Position numbers and translations under genes: made by a program
Source: Leeuwenhoekiella palythoae
GTDB taxonomy: Bacteria > Bacteroidota > Bacteroidia > Flavobacteriales > Flavobacteriaceae
NCBI RefSeq assembly: GCF_900130045.1
Contig: NZ_FQXT01000004.1
Location: 327,276 to 391,275 of the forward strand
DNA: 64,000 nucleotides
Reading direction: 5' to 3'
Notes under the pieces: model-generated
The model's database searches: none
Told to the model about the DNA's origin: nothing
What the model saw: the letters and a program-made list of their open reading frames with translations, nothing else
Shown here: one piece after another, positions 43,283-53,598 of the stretch
Numbering within the stretch: position 1 is the stretch's first letter
Layout of the letters: each line of letters starts with the position of its first letter

Positions 43283-46200
43283 TTAAAATTTCACGTTAAG
43301 TCCTACAGAAAATGTTCTTGCCGGCGGTACCGAGTAAAAAGCTTGGCCTACACCACCTGCATCGCTTCGAGCTTCAGGATCGTAACCTTCATAATCTGTG
43401 ATGGTCAATAAATTAACGCCAGTAACATAAACGCGTATTTTGGTAAATCCGTAACGTTCTATCACTTCATCCGGGATGGTATATCCTAAGGTAGCATTAC
43501 GTAATCTGATGAAATCATTTTCATCTAAATAGCGGGTAGATTGTGCAGTTCCGTTTCCGCCAAATAAACGTGCTTGCGGAACATCTGTTATATCACCCGG
43601 TTGCTGCCATCTGTCTGTATATTGGTCCAGCGTTTGGTTGTCAAAATAATCTGCACTGGCTGATTGAAAACGGCCACCACCGTTATAAATAGCCGAACCA
43701 AATTCTCCTTGAAATGTAAATGATAAATCTACATTCATAAAGTTGATGGTGTTGGTGATACCTCCATACCATTCAGGAAACGGATTCCCCACAACCACAC
43801 GATTTGCCTCGTTAGGGTTGTTGGTAGTTTCTCGGTTTAAACTTCCGTCTTCGTTTGTGCTGTTGATGTAGTACAAGCCATCTCCATTGTCGGGATCTAC
43901 ACCTGCGTACTCATACATATAAAATGCATTTACGGGTTCTCCTACACGCTGAATGTTTTGACCGCTTACAATATCATTGTTGTTATTAGGTAATGAAAGG
44001 ATCTCGTTTTTGTTGTATGCAGCATTAAAACTTGTGCTCCACTGAAAACCTTCGGTCTGAATGATATCTGCATTCAATACAAATTCAAAACCTTTATTTT
44101 CAAGTTCACCAATATTGCTGCTGATGCTTGAAGCTCCAGAACTAGGGATCAGAGGAACGTTGAATAATAGCCCGTCAGTATTTTTGTGATAGTAATCTAC
44201 CTCTCCTGAGATTCTTCCATTTAAGAAGCCGAATTCAATACCGAAGTCAGTTTGAGTGGTGGTTTCCCAAGTTAAATCTGGATTACCCGGTTGGCTTAAT
44301 GAAATACCGGGACGCTGGTTATACGAAATCGCACCAAATAAATATCTAGAAGGGAAATTACCAATATCTGCGTTACCGGTTTTACCCCAGCTACCGCGTA
44401 GTTTTAAGTAAGATAAGGTTTGTGAGTCTTGCAAAAAGCTTTCTTCTGAAATCACCCATCCTGCAGAAAAAGCAGGGAATACTCCGTAGCGCTCGTTTGC
44501 GCCAAATCTAGAGGAGCCATCGCGTCTAATACTAGCCTTCAATAGGTATTTATTAGCGTAGTCATAAGTAGCTCGCGCAAATAAAGAAAAGAACGCGTTT
44601 GCCGAGCGGTTACCGCTACCAGCAACAATATCTGCCCCGCCGTCTACGGTTTGAAAATCATCAGATGGAAACTGGTTTGCAGTAACACTCTCGTATCTTC
44701 GGGTTGTTTCATTAAGTTCTGTACCGGCAACAAGCCCTAACGTATGTAAATCTCCCAATTGCTTATCATAGCTTAAAAATCCTGATACAATGTAGTTTTC
44801 AGCATTTACACTGCTCGCAAATACTTCGCCGTTGGTTGATTGAAATGGTGCATTTCTACCGGTAAAGTTATCTTCGGTCTGGTAATAAAGATCGTAAGCA
44901 AAGTTTCCGTTAATCTTTAAGCCGTCTAAAATCTCGTAATCACCAAAAGTACGCCCATTTACTCTGCGTATGATGGTGTTGTAAAATGCATTTTCTTCTT
45001 GAAGTAAGAAGTTAGGGTAAATCGTGTTTGCATTAGGAGTGCCATCTTCATTGTACGCCGGGGAAATATGCGGTTGTGCAATGGCCTGAAGCGGTGTCAC
45101 AAAAGCATTGTCATTGGCGATACGATCAATATCTGAACGTGAATAGCTCAAGTTCATACCTATGTTAAAACGATCGCTAAACTTATGAGTGATATTGGTA
45201 CGACCATTAAAACGTCTTAATTCGTTTCCACGAATAATACCTCTGGTTTCATTTAAAGATCCTGAGAAGAAATACGAAGTTTTCGCATTTCCGCCGCTCA
45301 TTGAGAAATCGGCATCAGATACATAACCATTTTGAAAAGCAAGATCTTGCCAATCTGTATCAACAGCACCATTTCTCCAATCAGTGCCCGCAGCTAGAAA
45401 GTCAAAAGTACCTTCAATATATTCAATAGCAGAAGCTTCATCAGCAAAAGAAGTTCCTACTGCATTGATAGCAGCCTCTGTAAATAACTCAATATATTGT
45501 GCTGAGCTTAACCAATCTCTCGTGTTTGTAGGCTCGCTTAATCCGTGGCTTAAATTCACCGAAAATTCAGCTTTACCTTCTTTACCGGTTTTAGTGGTGA
45601 TGATTACAACACCGTTTGCTCCTCGTGAACCATAAATCGCAGCAGAAGAAGCATCCTTTAAAATTTCGATAGACTCAATTTCATTAGGGCTAATCGATAA
45701 TAAGGGGTTGGTAGGAGCGCCATTGTTGGACTCGTTTGCATTGTATAGCGGTATCCCGTCTAATACATAAAGAGGTTGTGTTCCGGCTGAAATACTGGTA
45801 GCACCTCTAACGCGTATATTTAAACCACCTTCAACTTTACCGTTAGTTTGAGTGATTTGTACACCGGCAGCTTTACCTACTAAAGCACTCTGGAAGTTAG
45901 AAACCGGAACTTCATCAATGTCTTCAGCACTAAGCTTAACAATGTTGTCTGTTAAAGTACGCTTGCTCTGAGTACCATATCCTACCACAAGTACTTCGTC
46001 TAGTTCATCTGTGCTAGCTGCCATCGTAACATTGTAGGTTGAGGTAGCCGTGATGATCACTTGTTGATTTTGAAAGCCTAAATAGGAAAAAACAAGGGTT
46101 TCACCTTCTGCAGCACTAATGGAATAATTTCCATCAAAATCGGTTTGTGTTCCGGTCGTGGTGCCTTGAATGGTGATGTTTACGCCAGGTAAGGGTAAGC

Positions 46201-46309
46201 CCTGATCGTCGGTTACGGTACCTGAAACTGTTTTGGACTGAGCAAAAGAAAAGTAGCAGGTAAGCATCATTAAGATGCTAAAAGAAAATAGTAATTTTCT
46301 ATTCTTCAT
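43283..46309 (-). CDS. SusC-family TonB-dependent transporter
   Basis: A 1008-residue outer-membrane transporter with signal peptide (FSFSILMMLTCYFSFAQ), carboxypeptidase-like domain (VSGTVTDDQGLPLPGVNITI), the SusC plug motif LDEVLVVGYGTQSKRTLTDN, and a barrel ending SVGLNVKF. SusC imports large nutrients through the outer membrane, powered by TonB, in complex with SusD. The preceding 348 bases contain a dyad (46431-46451) and a segment (46358-46377) complementary to the candidate guide of the dCas12f RNA. No dedicated TAnnTTTG box is obvious near the start, consistent with activation by another factor. Confidence 0.93.
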   Translation of the reverse strand: MKNRKLLFSFSILMMLTCYFSFAQSKTVSGTVTDDQGLPLPGVNITIQGTTTGTQTDFDGNYSISAAEGETLVFSYLGFQNQQVIITATSTYNVTMAASTDELDEVLVVGYGTQSKRTLTDNIVKLSAEDIDEVPVSNFQSALVGKAAGVQITQTNGKVEGGLNIRVRGATSISAGTQPLYVLDGIPLYNANESNNGAPTNPLLSISPNEIESIEILKDASSAAIYGSRGANGVVIITTKTGKEGKAEFSVNLSHGLSEPTNTRDWLSSAQYIELFTEAAINAVGTSFADEASAIEYIEGTFDFLAAGTDWRNGAVDTDWQDLAFQNGYVSDADFSMSGGNAKTSYFFSGSLNETRGIIRGNELRRFNGRTNITHKFSDRFNIGMNLSYSRSDIDRIANDNAFVTPLQAIAQPHISPAYNEDGTPNANTIYPNFLLQEENAFYNTIIRRVNGRTFGDYEILDGLKINGNFAYDLYYQTEDNFTGRNAPFQSTNGEVFASSVNAENYIVSGFLSYDKQLGDLHTLGLVAGTELNETTRRYESVTANQFPSDDFQTVDGGADIVAGSGNRSANAFFSLFARATYDYANKYLLKASIRRDGSSRFGANERYGVFPAFSAGWVISEESFLQDSQTLSYLKLRGSWGKTGNADIGNFPSRYLFGAISYNQRPGISLSQPGNPDLTWETTTQTDFGIEFGFLNGRISGEVDYYHKNTDGLLFNVPLIPSSGASSISSNIGELENKGFEFVLNADIIQTEGFQWSTSFNAAYNKNEILSLPNNNNDIVSGQNIQRVGEPVNAFYMYEYAGVDPDNGDGLYYINSTNEDGSLNRETTNNPNEANRVVVGNPFPEWYGGITNTINFMNVDLSFTFQGEFGSAIYNGGGRFQSASADYFDNQTLDQYTDRWQQPGDITDVPQARLFGGNGTAQSTRYLDENDFIRLRNATLGYTIPDEVIERYGFTKIRVYVTGVNLLTITDYEGYDPEARSDAGGVGQAFYSVPPARTFSVGLNVKF

Positions 46310-46357
46310 ATTAAAGGGTTTAAGATTATAATTTCGCGTACCAAGCCTAAAAATGAA

Positions 46358-46377
46358 GTGAAAACTTTTAGGGGAGG
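46358..46377 (-). promoter_or_regulatory. Candidate target site of the dCas12f guide upstream of susC
   Basis: Minus strand reads 5'-CCTCCCCTAAAAGTTTTCAC-3'. It is identical to the candidate guide at 16 of 20 positions; guide positions 1-13 pair with only one U-G wobble (position 4), and the mismatches are at 14, 17 and 18. It ends 48 bp before the susC start codon and points toward the gene. The adjacent 5' base is T, not the G reported for published relatives, which weakens the call. Confidence 0.4.
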
Positions 46378-46430
46378 AGTGAAATTGTCATTATGCGATG
46401 CTAAAATATTGTAATAAGCCCCTTAAAAAC

Positions 46431-46451
46431 GTTAAATTAGGTTAATTTAAC
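46431..46451. promoter_or_regulatory. Perfect dyad upstream of susC and pfkB region
   Basis: GTTAAATTA-GGT-TAATTTAAC, 9-bp arms around a three-base centre. It is a possible operator for susCD. The stretch 46452-46657 shows nothing else apart from A+T-rich sequence. Confidence 0.5.
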
Positions 46452-46657
46452 ACAGAATGCGTCAGTTTGAAATATTGTGAGAATTTGGAAATTTGCGAAA
46501 GTCTGAATTTTTATAATGGTTTGAAACCTTAAAATGAAAATTTGGTAAAAATAGATGGTTGTTATTTACTTTATAGCAAGTAGATTTTGCCGAAAACGTT
46601 AACTGTTAAAATAGCAATGTTTTTTGTGGTAAATTATGCTTCAATGGGTGTAAGGAA

Positions 46658-47638
46658 CTATTCCCCGTAATTTTGTAGTCGGATGTTCTCTGTCTCTTCA
46701 GCAGTTTTAAAAACGTCCCAGTTTTTGCCCTGTGTGCGGCGTGCGCCTAAAATATTGGCAAATTGACCCGCCTTGATGGGGTCGTCATATTTTGCAAAAC
46801 CATAGGCTAAGCCACCGGCAAAACTATCTCCACAGCCTGTAGTATCTACAACTTTGTCAACTTTAACCGAAGCGATCCAGTCTTTTTTGAGTTGGTTGTC
46901 CTGCAGAGAATAAAGAATGCATCCTCTGGAATCCATAGTGACGTAGAAATACGACACACCTTTTTTCAAAACGTGTTTGGCAAGATCGTCGAGATGTTCT
47001 GTTGCGTTCTCGTCATAGATTGAAGGGATCTCGTGCTCATACTCATTGGCAAAAGACATGCACTGCGATTCTTCTAAATTCATTTTTAGAACATCAATAT
47101 AGGGCAGCCATTCGTCACGATCTACCCAAAATTTGCGATGCCGATGCCCTTTGACATCCATTGCGGTGGTTGCTCCGTGCGCATCAAACACGATCGTTGC
47201 ATCGCTGTGTTTTTTTATATGTTTTAAGGTGCTGAGGCTGATTTCAAAATCAGTGATTGGCACAAAAACGAAAACCGCCGCATCCAGATGTTTTTTAATA
47301 TGTTTCGGGCGTATGGGATTCATACACGCCAATTGTTTTTCTTCCCGATTATTTTGGTCTTTAAAATCAAGAAGAATCACGGTGCCGCTGTCTTCTTTGG
47401 TATTGATTCCGCTGAGATCAATATTTTTAAAAGGAGCAAATTCCGCGGTGATTCCTGCTTCGTCTTTTTTATGCATATTACTTACAGGCACAACGACACC
47501 TTCAGCATCTAACAGTTTAGCCAACGCAATTACAGGGTGTGTAACACAACCGTAGCGCATAATTATATCGTTTTCGTAAGTCGAAATCGTATCTCTGGGA
47601 ATAGGTCCGGCGACAACTATTTTTAGCGGATTTGCCAT
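46658..47638 (-). CDS. PfkB-family carbohydrate kinase
   Basis: A 326-residue ribokinase-fold kinase. The C-terminal signature VVDTTGCGDSFAGGLAYGF carries the catalytic Asp and the anion hole; the N-terminal part ends with a long insertion compared with ribokinase. The substrate is a sugar or nucleoside that cannot be read from sequence; adenosine- or inosine-type kinases of this length are known. It is followed 6 bases later (in transcription) by intergenic sequence toward susC and preceded by the DUF4197 gene, so the two may share a promoter. Confidence 0.85.
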   Translation of the reverse strand: MANPLKIVVAGPIPRDTISTYENDIIMRYGCVTHPVIALAKLLDAEGVVVPVSNMHKKDEAGITAEFAPFKNIDLSGINTKEDSGTVILLDFKDQNNREEKQLACMNPIRPKHIKKHLDAAVFVFVPITDFEISLSTLKHIKKHSDATIVFDAHGATTAMDVKGHRHRKFWVDRDEWLPYIDVLKMNLEESQCMSFANEYEHEIPSIYDENATEHLDDLAKHVLKKGVSYFYVTMDSRGCILYSLQDNQLKKDWIASVKVDKVVDTTGCGDSFAGGLAYGFAKYDDPIKAGQFANILGARRTQGKNWDVFKTAEETENIRLQNYGE

Positions 47639-47644
47639 AAGCTT

Positions 47645-48346
47645 TTAATCTTGTAGTGCGAATACTTTTTTAAGCAGCGTAGTGGTGCGGGCAGAAAAAT
47701 CAGTTCTTATTTCTTTTTCTTCTACAGCGATCATCGTATAAACCCCTTTTAAAGCTTCTTGTGTGACATAATCGGTAAGGTCAGGATTTACGTCATTCGT
47801 TAAGGGTAATGCATTATATTTAGTGATGAGATTACTCCAGATTTGATCTGCACCTACTTTTCTGAAAGATGATTTGATCACAGGATTAAACTTATCATAC
47901 AGTTGCGTGCTAGTTTTGTTTTGTAAATATGTGGTCGCCGAATCATCAGCTCCTAGAAGTATTGTTTTTGCATCGGCAAAAGTGATGCCCTTTACCGCGT
48001 CAACAAAAATGGGGGTCGCTTCACTCACGGCATCTTCAGCGGCGCGATTAAGAACTTTTAAACCTTCATCGGCAAGACTGCTAAGACCCACATTTCTCAA
48101 GGTTTGATCCACTTTTTGCAATTCTTCCGGGAGTAGGATCTTTACTAAGCTATTTCCGTAGAAACCGTCTTTTTGGGTGAGCTTGGTCACTTGTTTTTCA
48201 ATACCAAAATCTAAAGCCTGACGCAAACCACTGGCGATGGTGGCATTGTCAATACCCGTTTGATTGGGTAGATTATCAACTACAGATTGTAATTCGGCAC
48301 AACTGCTCAATATTAATATCGAAAGTAGAGCAACTAGTTTTTTCAT
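47645..48346 (-). CDS. DUF4197 lipoprotein
   Basis: A 233-residue lipoprotein (MKKLVALLSILILSSCAELQ, lipobox LSSC). The mature chain is helical with the DUF4197 pattern: ASGLRQALDFGIEKQVTKLT, ADAKTILLGADDSATTYLQN and KEIRTDFSARTTTLLKKVFA. The family is widespread in Bacteroidota and Proteobacteria and its function is unknown. The gene ends 6 bases before the kinase gene and is likely cotranscribed with it, although no functional link is known. Confidence 0.88.
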   Translation of the reverse strand: MKKLVALLSILILSSCAELQSVVDNLPNQTGIDNATIASGLRQALDFGIEKQVTKLTQKDGFYGNSLVKILLPEELQKVDQTLRNVGLSSLADEGLKVLNRAAEDAVSEATPIFVDAVKGITFADAKTILLGADDSATTYLQNKTSTQLYDKFNPVIKSSFRKVGADQIWSNLITKYNALPLTNDVNPDLTDYVTQEALKGVYTMIAVEEKEIRTDFSARTTTLLKKVFALQD

Positions 48347-48388
48347 AGTGTTAAGTTAGGCTATTCTTGAAGATTTAAAAAATGTGCT

Positions 48389-49243
48389 TTAGGAGAAAAT
48401 CACTGTTTTATTACCAAATACTAGTACTTTATGTTCCACATGCGCTTTGATGGCTCGAGCTAAAACAATCTTTTCTAGGTCCCTTCCTTTCAGAATAAAA
48501 TCCTGAACAGAATGCACGTGAGACACACGTACGATCTCTTGCTCGATAATAGGCCCTTCATCAAGATCTGCCGTCACGTAATGGCTCGTCGCACCTATGA
48601 TCTTTACCCCGCGTTCAAAAGCAGCATGATAAGGTTTAGCGCCAATAAACGCCGGTAAAAACGAATGATGAATATTGATGATCTTGTTTTTAAACTGCGC
48701 GACAAATTCATCAGAAATGATTTGCATATACCGCGCAAGTACGATCAAATCTATTTGGTGCTCTTTAATCGCTGCGATTTGTTCTGCTTCAGCTGCTGCC
48801 TTTGTTGCTTTGGTCACCGCAATATGTTTAAACGGAATTTCAAAACGCTTGGCTACGATTTCAAGATCAGGATGGTTACTGATAATCAGCGGGATTTCCA
48901 CGGGTAATTCACCCGAAGCATAGCGCCCGAGTAGATCGTATAAACAATGATCGTATTTAGACACAAAAAGCGCTAAGCGTGGTTTGTAATACGCATCAAA
49001 AAGTTGATAGGTCAATTGATAATCATCTACAAATTGCGCAATAAACTGCATTTCAAAATCGGCAATGCTAAATTCTTCTTGATCAAATTCACTTTCAACA
49101 CGCATAAAGAAAATGCCTTCTTGGCGATCAACGTGCTGGTCGAGATAAACGATATTTCCTTGACGTTCAAGAATAAACTGCGTGATGGTAGTCACGATAC
49201 CTTTGCGATCCGGACAATTGATTAAAAGTGTAATTTTCTGCAT
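48389..49243 (-). CDS. purU: Formyltetrahydrofolate deformylase
   Basis: A 284-residue enzyme that hydrolyses 10-formyl-THF to formate and THF, balancing one-carbon units. The N-terminal ACT domain (LLINCPDRKGIVTTITQFIL) binds effectors, and the C-terminal formyl-hydrolase domain holds INIHHSFLPAFIGAKPY with the catalytic His and LDEGPIIEQE with the catalytic Asp. Length is normal. It is divergent from the mutase gene across 164 bases. Confidence 0.94.
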   Translation of the reverse strand: MQKITLLINCPDRKGIVTTITQFILERQGNIVYLDQHVDRQEGIFFMRVESEFDQEEFSIADFEMQFIAQFVDDYQLTYQLFDAYYKPRLALFVSKYDHCLYDLLGRYASGELPVEIPLIISNHPDLEIVAKRFEIPFKHIAVTKATKAAAEAEQIAAIKEHQIDLIVLARYMQIISDEFVAQFKNKIINIHHSFLPAFIGAKPYHAAFERGVKIIGATSHYVTADLDEGPIIEQEIVRVSHVHSVQDFILKGRDLEKIVLARAIKAHVEHKVLVFGNKTVIFS

Positions 49244-49407
49244 AATTTGAAAACTTGGTTAGTTGATTTTCAACGTACAACTTGTAGATTAACGCAACGC
49301 TAAGCTAGAAAATAAACCTTCAAATTATAATATTAATAACACAAAATAATTATCAATTAATTAGTAATTATTTAAATTAGTGGTCTTGAAAAAGCAAAAA
49401 ATTACGA

Positions 49408-52400
49408 ATGAATCAAATTCAGCCTTATATCCCTAAACATAAAGTACGTATTGTAACCGCAGCTTCTCTTTTTGATGGGCACGATGCTGCAATAAATATT
49501 ATGCGACGCATTATTCAAGCAACGGGGGTTGAGGTGATACACCTTGGTCACGACCGAAGTGTAGAAGAGGTTGTGAATACTGCAATTCAAGAGGATGTTC
49601 AGGCGATAGCGATGACTTCGTATCAAGGCGGTCATACCGAATATTTTAAATATATGTATGATTTGCTTCAGGAAAAAGGAGCAGGGCATATCAAGATTTT
49701 TGGCGGTGGAGGCGGAGTAATTCTTCCGGAAGAAATTGAAGAATTAATGGATTACGGGATTACGCGTATTTATGCGCCAGACGATGGGCGTGAGATGGGA
49801 TTGCAAGGAATGATCAACGATCTTGTTGAAAAAGCAGATTTTGCTCCATCCGCTGAAGCTTTGCCGCAAACTGAAAAAATTCAAAACGCGCTTCAGGAAA
49901 AGAACGTGAATGTTTTAGCCCGACTCATCTCCATGGCTGAAAATAATCACGACGTATTTCTAGAGAAATTCAAAGAGGCTGAAGCGATTTCTAGTGTTCC
50001 GGTATTGGGAATTACAGGAACCGGCGGTGCGGGAAAATCTTCGCTGGTAGACGAACTCGTAAGAAGATTTTTAAATGATTTTCCTGATAAAAATCTTGGG
50101 ATTATTTCGGTAGATCCTTCAAAACGTAAAACTGGCGGAGCGCTTTTAGGCGATCGTATTCGTATGAACGCGATCAATTCGCCACGTGTATATATGCGCT
50201 CGCTGGCGACTCGACAAAGTAATTTGGCACTTTCTAAACACGTGCAAGAAGCCGTTGATGTGTTGAAAGCAGCTCAATATGATCTCATCATTCTAGAAAC
50301 CAGCGGAATCGGCCAGAGCGATACCGAAATTCTTGAGCACAGCGATGTGTCTTTGTATGTGATGACTCCGGAATTTGGTGCGGCCACCCAGCTTGAAAAA
50401 ATCGATATGCTTGATTTTGCTGATTTGGTTTCCATAAATAAGTTCGACAAACGCGGGGCTCAGGACGCATTGCGTGATGTGAAAAAGCAATATATGCGCA
50501 ACCATCAGTTGTGGGAGGTTGATCAAAAAGACTTGCCGGTTTATGGAACTATCGCTTCGCAGTTTAATGCTCCCGGAATGAATAAATTGTATTCTGAAAT
50601 CATCAAAACACTTAATGCCAAAACCGAAGCGAATTTTGAAAGTACCTTCAGCGCTACCGATGAGTTGTCTGAGAAGATCTTTGTGATTCCGCCGGCGCGC
50701 ACCCGATATCTTTCTGAGATCGCTGAAAATAATCGCGGTTATGATGATACCGCAGCTACTCAGGCTGAAGTTGCACAAAAACTCTACGGGATTTTTAAAA
50801 CCTTAGATACGGTAACCGGCGAGTTGCCTGAACTTGACAAAACCGGACTAATCCTAGACGACGCTGCAGAAGATCAGGATTTAGCAAAACTCCTTCTAAC
50901 TGAATTTGATAAAGTGAAAATGAACCTGGATCCCTATAATTGGGAAGTGATCTTAGGTTGGCAAGATAAAGTGAATCGCTATAAAGATCCTGTATACACG
51001 TTTAAAGTTCGTGATAAGGAAATCAAGATAGAAACGCATTCAGAATCTTTGTCGCACAGTCAGATTCCTAAAGTGGCGTTGCCAAAATATCAAGCCTGGG
51101 GTGATATTTTAAAATGGGTGTTGCAAGAAAATGTGCCGGGAGAATTTCCGTATACGGCAGGATTGTATCCGTTTAAACGAACGGGAGAAGATCCTACCCG
51201 AATGTTTGCGGGAGAAGGCGGCCCGGAACGTACCAACCGTCGTTTTCATTACGTAAGTATGGGCTTGCCTGCAAAGCGGCTTTCTACCGCTTTTGACAGT
51301 GTCACGCTTTATGGAAACGACCCTGATCATCGCCCAGATATTTATGGAAAGATCGGAAATGCGGGTGTTTCTATCTGCTGTCTTGATGACGCAAAAAAAC
51401 TGTATTCAGGTTTTGACTTGGCAAACCCGATGACTTCGGTAAGTATGACCATTAACGGCCCGGCACCAATGTTACTTGGCTTTTTTATGAATGCAGCCGT
51501 TGATCAGGCGTGTGAAAAATACATTACAGAGAACAATTTAGAAGACGAAGTCGAGCAAACCATTCAGTCGATTTATAAGGAAAATAGATTAGACCGACCG
51601 GTTTACAATGGCGAACTTCCCGAAGGAAATAATGGCTTGGGCTTGATGTTACTTGGCGTTACCGGAGATCAGGTTTTACCGGCGGATGTCTATTCAAAAA
51701 TTAAAGAGGAAACGATTAAGCAAGTGCGTGGTACCGTTCAGGCCGATATTCTGAAGGAAGACCAAGCGCAAAACACCTGTATTTTTTCGACTGAATTTGC
51801 ACTGCGTCTTATGGGTGACGTGCAGGAGTATTTTATTGAGAATCAGGTGCGCAATTTTTATTCGGTTTCTATTTCAGGATATCATATTGCTGAAGCAGGC
51901 GCCAATCCTATTACACAACTCGCGTTTACCTTAGCAAATGGGTTTACCTACGTGGAGTACTATCTCAGCCGCGGCATGGATATCAATAAATTTGGTCCCA
52001 ACCTGTCGTTTTTCTTCAGTAATGGTATAGATCCCGAATATGCGGTGATCGGTCGTGTGGCACGTAGAATTTGGTCTAAAGCACTTAAGCATAAATACGG
52101 TGCCAATCCTCGAGCTCAAATGCTGAAGTATCACATACAAACTTCAGGAAGATCTTTACACGCGCAGGAAATTGATTTTAATGACATACGTACGACGCTT
52201 CAGGCGCTGTATGCGATTTACGATAATTGCAATTCACTGCATACTAACGCCTACGACGAAGCGATCACCACGCCAACTGAAGAAAGCGTGCGTAGAGCGA
52301 TGGCGATTCAGTTAATAATTAATAAAGAATTAGGTTTAGCTAAAAACGAAAATCCTATTCAGGGGGCATTTATTATTGAAGAACTTACAGATTTAGTAGA

Positions 52401-52827
52401 GGAAGCTGTCTTGACTGAATTTGACCGACTGACTGAACGTGGCGGCGTGCTAGGCGCTATGGAAACCATGTACCAACGCAGTAAAATACAGGAAGAAAGC
52501 TTGTATTATGAGACACTGAAACACAATGGAGATTTCCCGATTATTGGTGTGAATACGTTTTTGAGTAGTAAAGGTTCGCCAACTGTAAAACCTGCCGAAG
52601 TCATCAGAGCAACCGAAGCAGAGAAGCAAGCACAGATCAATACGTTGACAAAGCTTCATAAAGCCTACGAAGATCAAGCGGAAAATGCCTTGCGCAAAGT
52701 ACAAGAGGCGGCGATCAAAAACGACAATATTTTTGAGCAACTTATGGAAGCGACAAAAATCTGTTCGCTCGGTCAAATTACCGAAGCACTTTTTGAAGTT
52801 GGAGGGCAGTACAGACGAAATATGTAA
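49408..52827 (+). CDS. icmF: Fused isobutyryl-CoA mutase type protein (IcmF-like)
   Basis: A 1139-residue fusion. Residues 1-140 form the B12-binding domain ([18 protein letters not shown] with the lower-ligand His); about 200-420 a MeaB/ArgK-type G-protein ([10 protein letters not shown]-loop, [19 protein letters not shown]); about 540-1139 the TIM-barrel mutase domain ([40 protein letters not shown]). This order is that of IcmF, which interconverts isobutyryl- and n-butyryl-CoA or related acyl-CoAs with its own chaperone attached. The exact acyl-CoA cannot be fixed from sequence. The gene stands alone and is followed by a terminator. Confidence 0.93.
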   Translation: MNQIQPYIPKHKVRIVTAASLFDGHDAAINIMRRIIQATGVEVIHLGHDRSVEEVVNTAIQEDVQAIAMTSYQGGHTEYFKYMYDLLQEKGAGHIKIFGGGGGVILPEEIEELMDYGITRIYAPDDGREMGLQGMINDLVEKADFAPSAEALPQTEKIQNALQEKNVNVLARLISMAENNHDVFLEKFKEAEAISSVPVLGITGTGGAGKSSLVDELVRRFLNDFPDKNLGIISVDPSKRKTGGALLGDRIRMNAINSPRVYMRSLATRQSNLALSKHVQEAVDVLKAAQYDLIILETSGIGQSDTEILEHSDVSLYVMTPEFGAATQLEKIDMLDFADLVSINKFDKRGAQDALRDVKKQYMRNHQLWEVDQKDLPVYGTIASQFNAPGMNKLYSEIIKTLNAKTEANFESTFSATDELSEKIFVIPPARTRYLSEIAENNRGYDDTAATQAEVAQKLYGIFKTLDTVTGELPELDKTGLILDDAAEDQDLAKLLLTEFDKVKMNLDPYNWEVILGWQDKVNRYKDPVYTFKVRDKEIKIETHSESLSHSQIPKVALPKYQAWGDILKWVLQENVPGEFPYTAGLYPFKRTGEDPTRMFAGEGGPERTNRRFHYVSMGLPAKRLSTAFDSVTLYGNDPDHRPDIYGKIGNAGVSICCLDDAKKLYSGFDLANPMTSVSMTINGPAPMLLGFFMNAAVDQACEKYITENNLEDEVEQTIQSIYKENRLDRPVYNGELPEGNNGLGLMLLGVTGDQVLPADVYSKIKEETIKQVRGTVQADILKEDQAQNTCIFSTEFALRLMGDVQEYFIENQVRNFYSVSISGYHIAEAGANPITQLAFTLANGFTYVEYYLSRGMDINKFGPNLSFFFSNGIDPEYAVIGRVARRIWSKALKHKYGANPRAQMLKYHIQTSGRSLHAQEIDFNDIRTTLQALYAIYDNCNSLHTNAYDEAITTPTEESVRRAMAIQLIINKELGLAKNENPIQGAFIIEELTDLVEEAVLTEFDRLTERGGVLGAMETMYQRSKIQEESLYYETLKHNGDFPIIGVNTFLSSKGSPTVKPAEVIRATEAEKQAQINTLTKLHKAYEDQAENALRKVQEAAIKNDNIFEQLMEATKICSLGQITEALFEVGGQYRRNM

Positions 52828-52851
52828 GACCGAATCAAACATTATGACAAA

Positions 52852-52882
52852 AAAATGCCCTTTTTTCAAAGGGTATTTTTTT
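52852..52882. terminator. Bidirectional terminator after icmF
   Basis: AAAATGCCCTTT-TTTC-AAAGGGTATTTT with one G-U pair, and T-runs on both strands; separates icmF from the convergent gene. Confidence 0.85.
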
Positions 52883-52979
52883 TGGCACCGCCAAAAGGTT
52901 AAATACACCGGGCTTGCCTCGGGTTTGATAATTCGTTTCTATCCAAAATTAAAGGAATTACCGAGGTAGCTTACTGTTT

Positions 52980-53507
52980 TCAATCTTCAAAATCAAGATC
53001 ATCAGGATCAAAGGGTAAATCGTCGTCGGGATCAGGATCGTTATAATTGATTCCCGGCGGATTAAACAGTCCCCAGCGGTCTATCATATAATTCCACGGG
53101 TCAAAAGTCTTTACCCATTCTGCAAATAAAATCCTGAAGTCTTCAATCTCATTGCGAAGTAAGTTGAGGTATTCGGTTTCTTTAAAACCGAACATTTCCA
53201 GGCCGGTCATATGTGTGGCGAGATCGCGTGCGCATTTGCGAATGATGGTGGCCTTTTCCATCTTAATGTCATAAAGGTCACAATGATAAGCTCCAGCAAT
53301 CTTTGAAGGAATGATTGATGCATCTTCACGTATGAACAAGGCTTGACTGCGCAAAATCTCTTGTTCATTTTTGTCTTTTGAGTCAATCTCATAAGACGCT
53401 GCAATCTCTGCAATACGATTAGCCAACTTTAAAATTTCGGTTGCTTTTTTAAAGAGTTCGCTGTCTTGATAATCATTTTGCGAATTAAAATCGTCTTCTG
53501 ATGGCAT
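52980..53507 (-). CDS. Four-helix-bundle-like protein with acidic tail
   Basis: A 175-residue soluble protein of mainly helices: ELFKKATEILKLANRIAEIA, then DASIIPSKIAGAYHCDLYDI, then TIIRKCARDLATHMTGLEMF. This arrangement resembles the four-helix-bundle (S23/avd-like) family. The last 30 residues are strongly acidic (DPDPDDDLPFDPDDLDFED), which suggests binding to a basic partner or mimicry of nucleic acid. The neighbouring gene encodes a shorter relative with the same helix order. Function unknown. Confidence 0.65.
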   Translation of the reverse strand: MPSEDDFNSQNDYQDSELFKKATEILKLANRIAEIAASYEIDSKDKNEQEILRSQALFIREDASIIPSKIAGAYHCDLYDIKMEKATIIRKCARDLATHMTGLEMFGFKETEYLNLLRNEIEDFRILFAEWVKTFDPWNYMIDRWGLFNPPGINYNDPDPDDDLPFDPDDLDFED

Positions 53508-53598
53508 GTGTTTTCTAGCTTTAAATCTGTGCCTTAATATAGGGGTGAAAGGATTGATTTAAAAATACAAAACATTCTTTTCAAAGAAACAGATGAGA

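Noticed and set aside
47133-47555. 140-residue plus-strand frame inside the PfkB kinase
   Set aside because: Antisense shadow of a clear kinase gene; unusual cysteine-rich composition.
52450-52908. 152-residue minus-strand frame at the end of icmF
   Set aside because: Antisense to the conserved mutase domain, and it runs through the icmF terminator.
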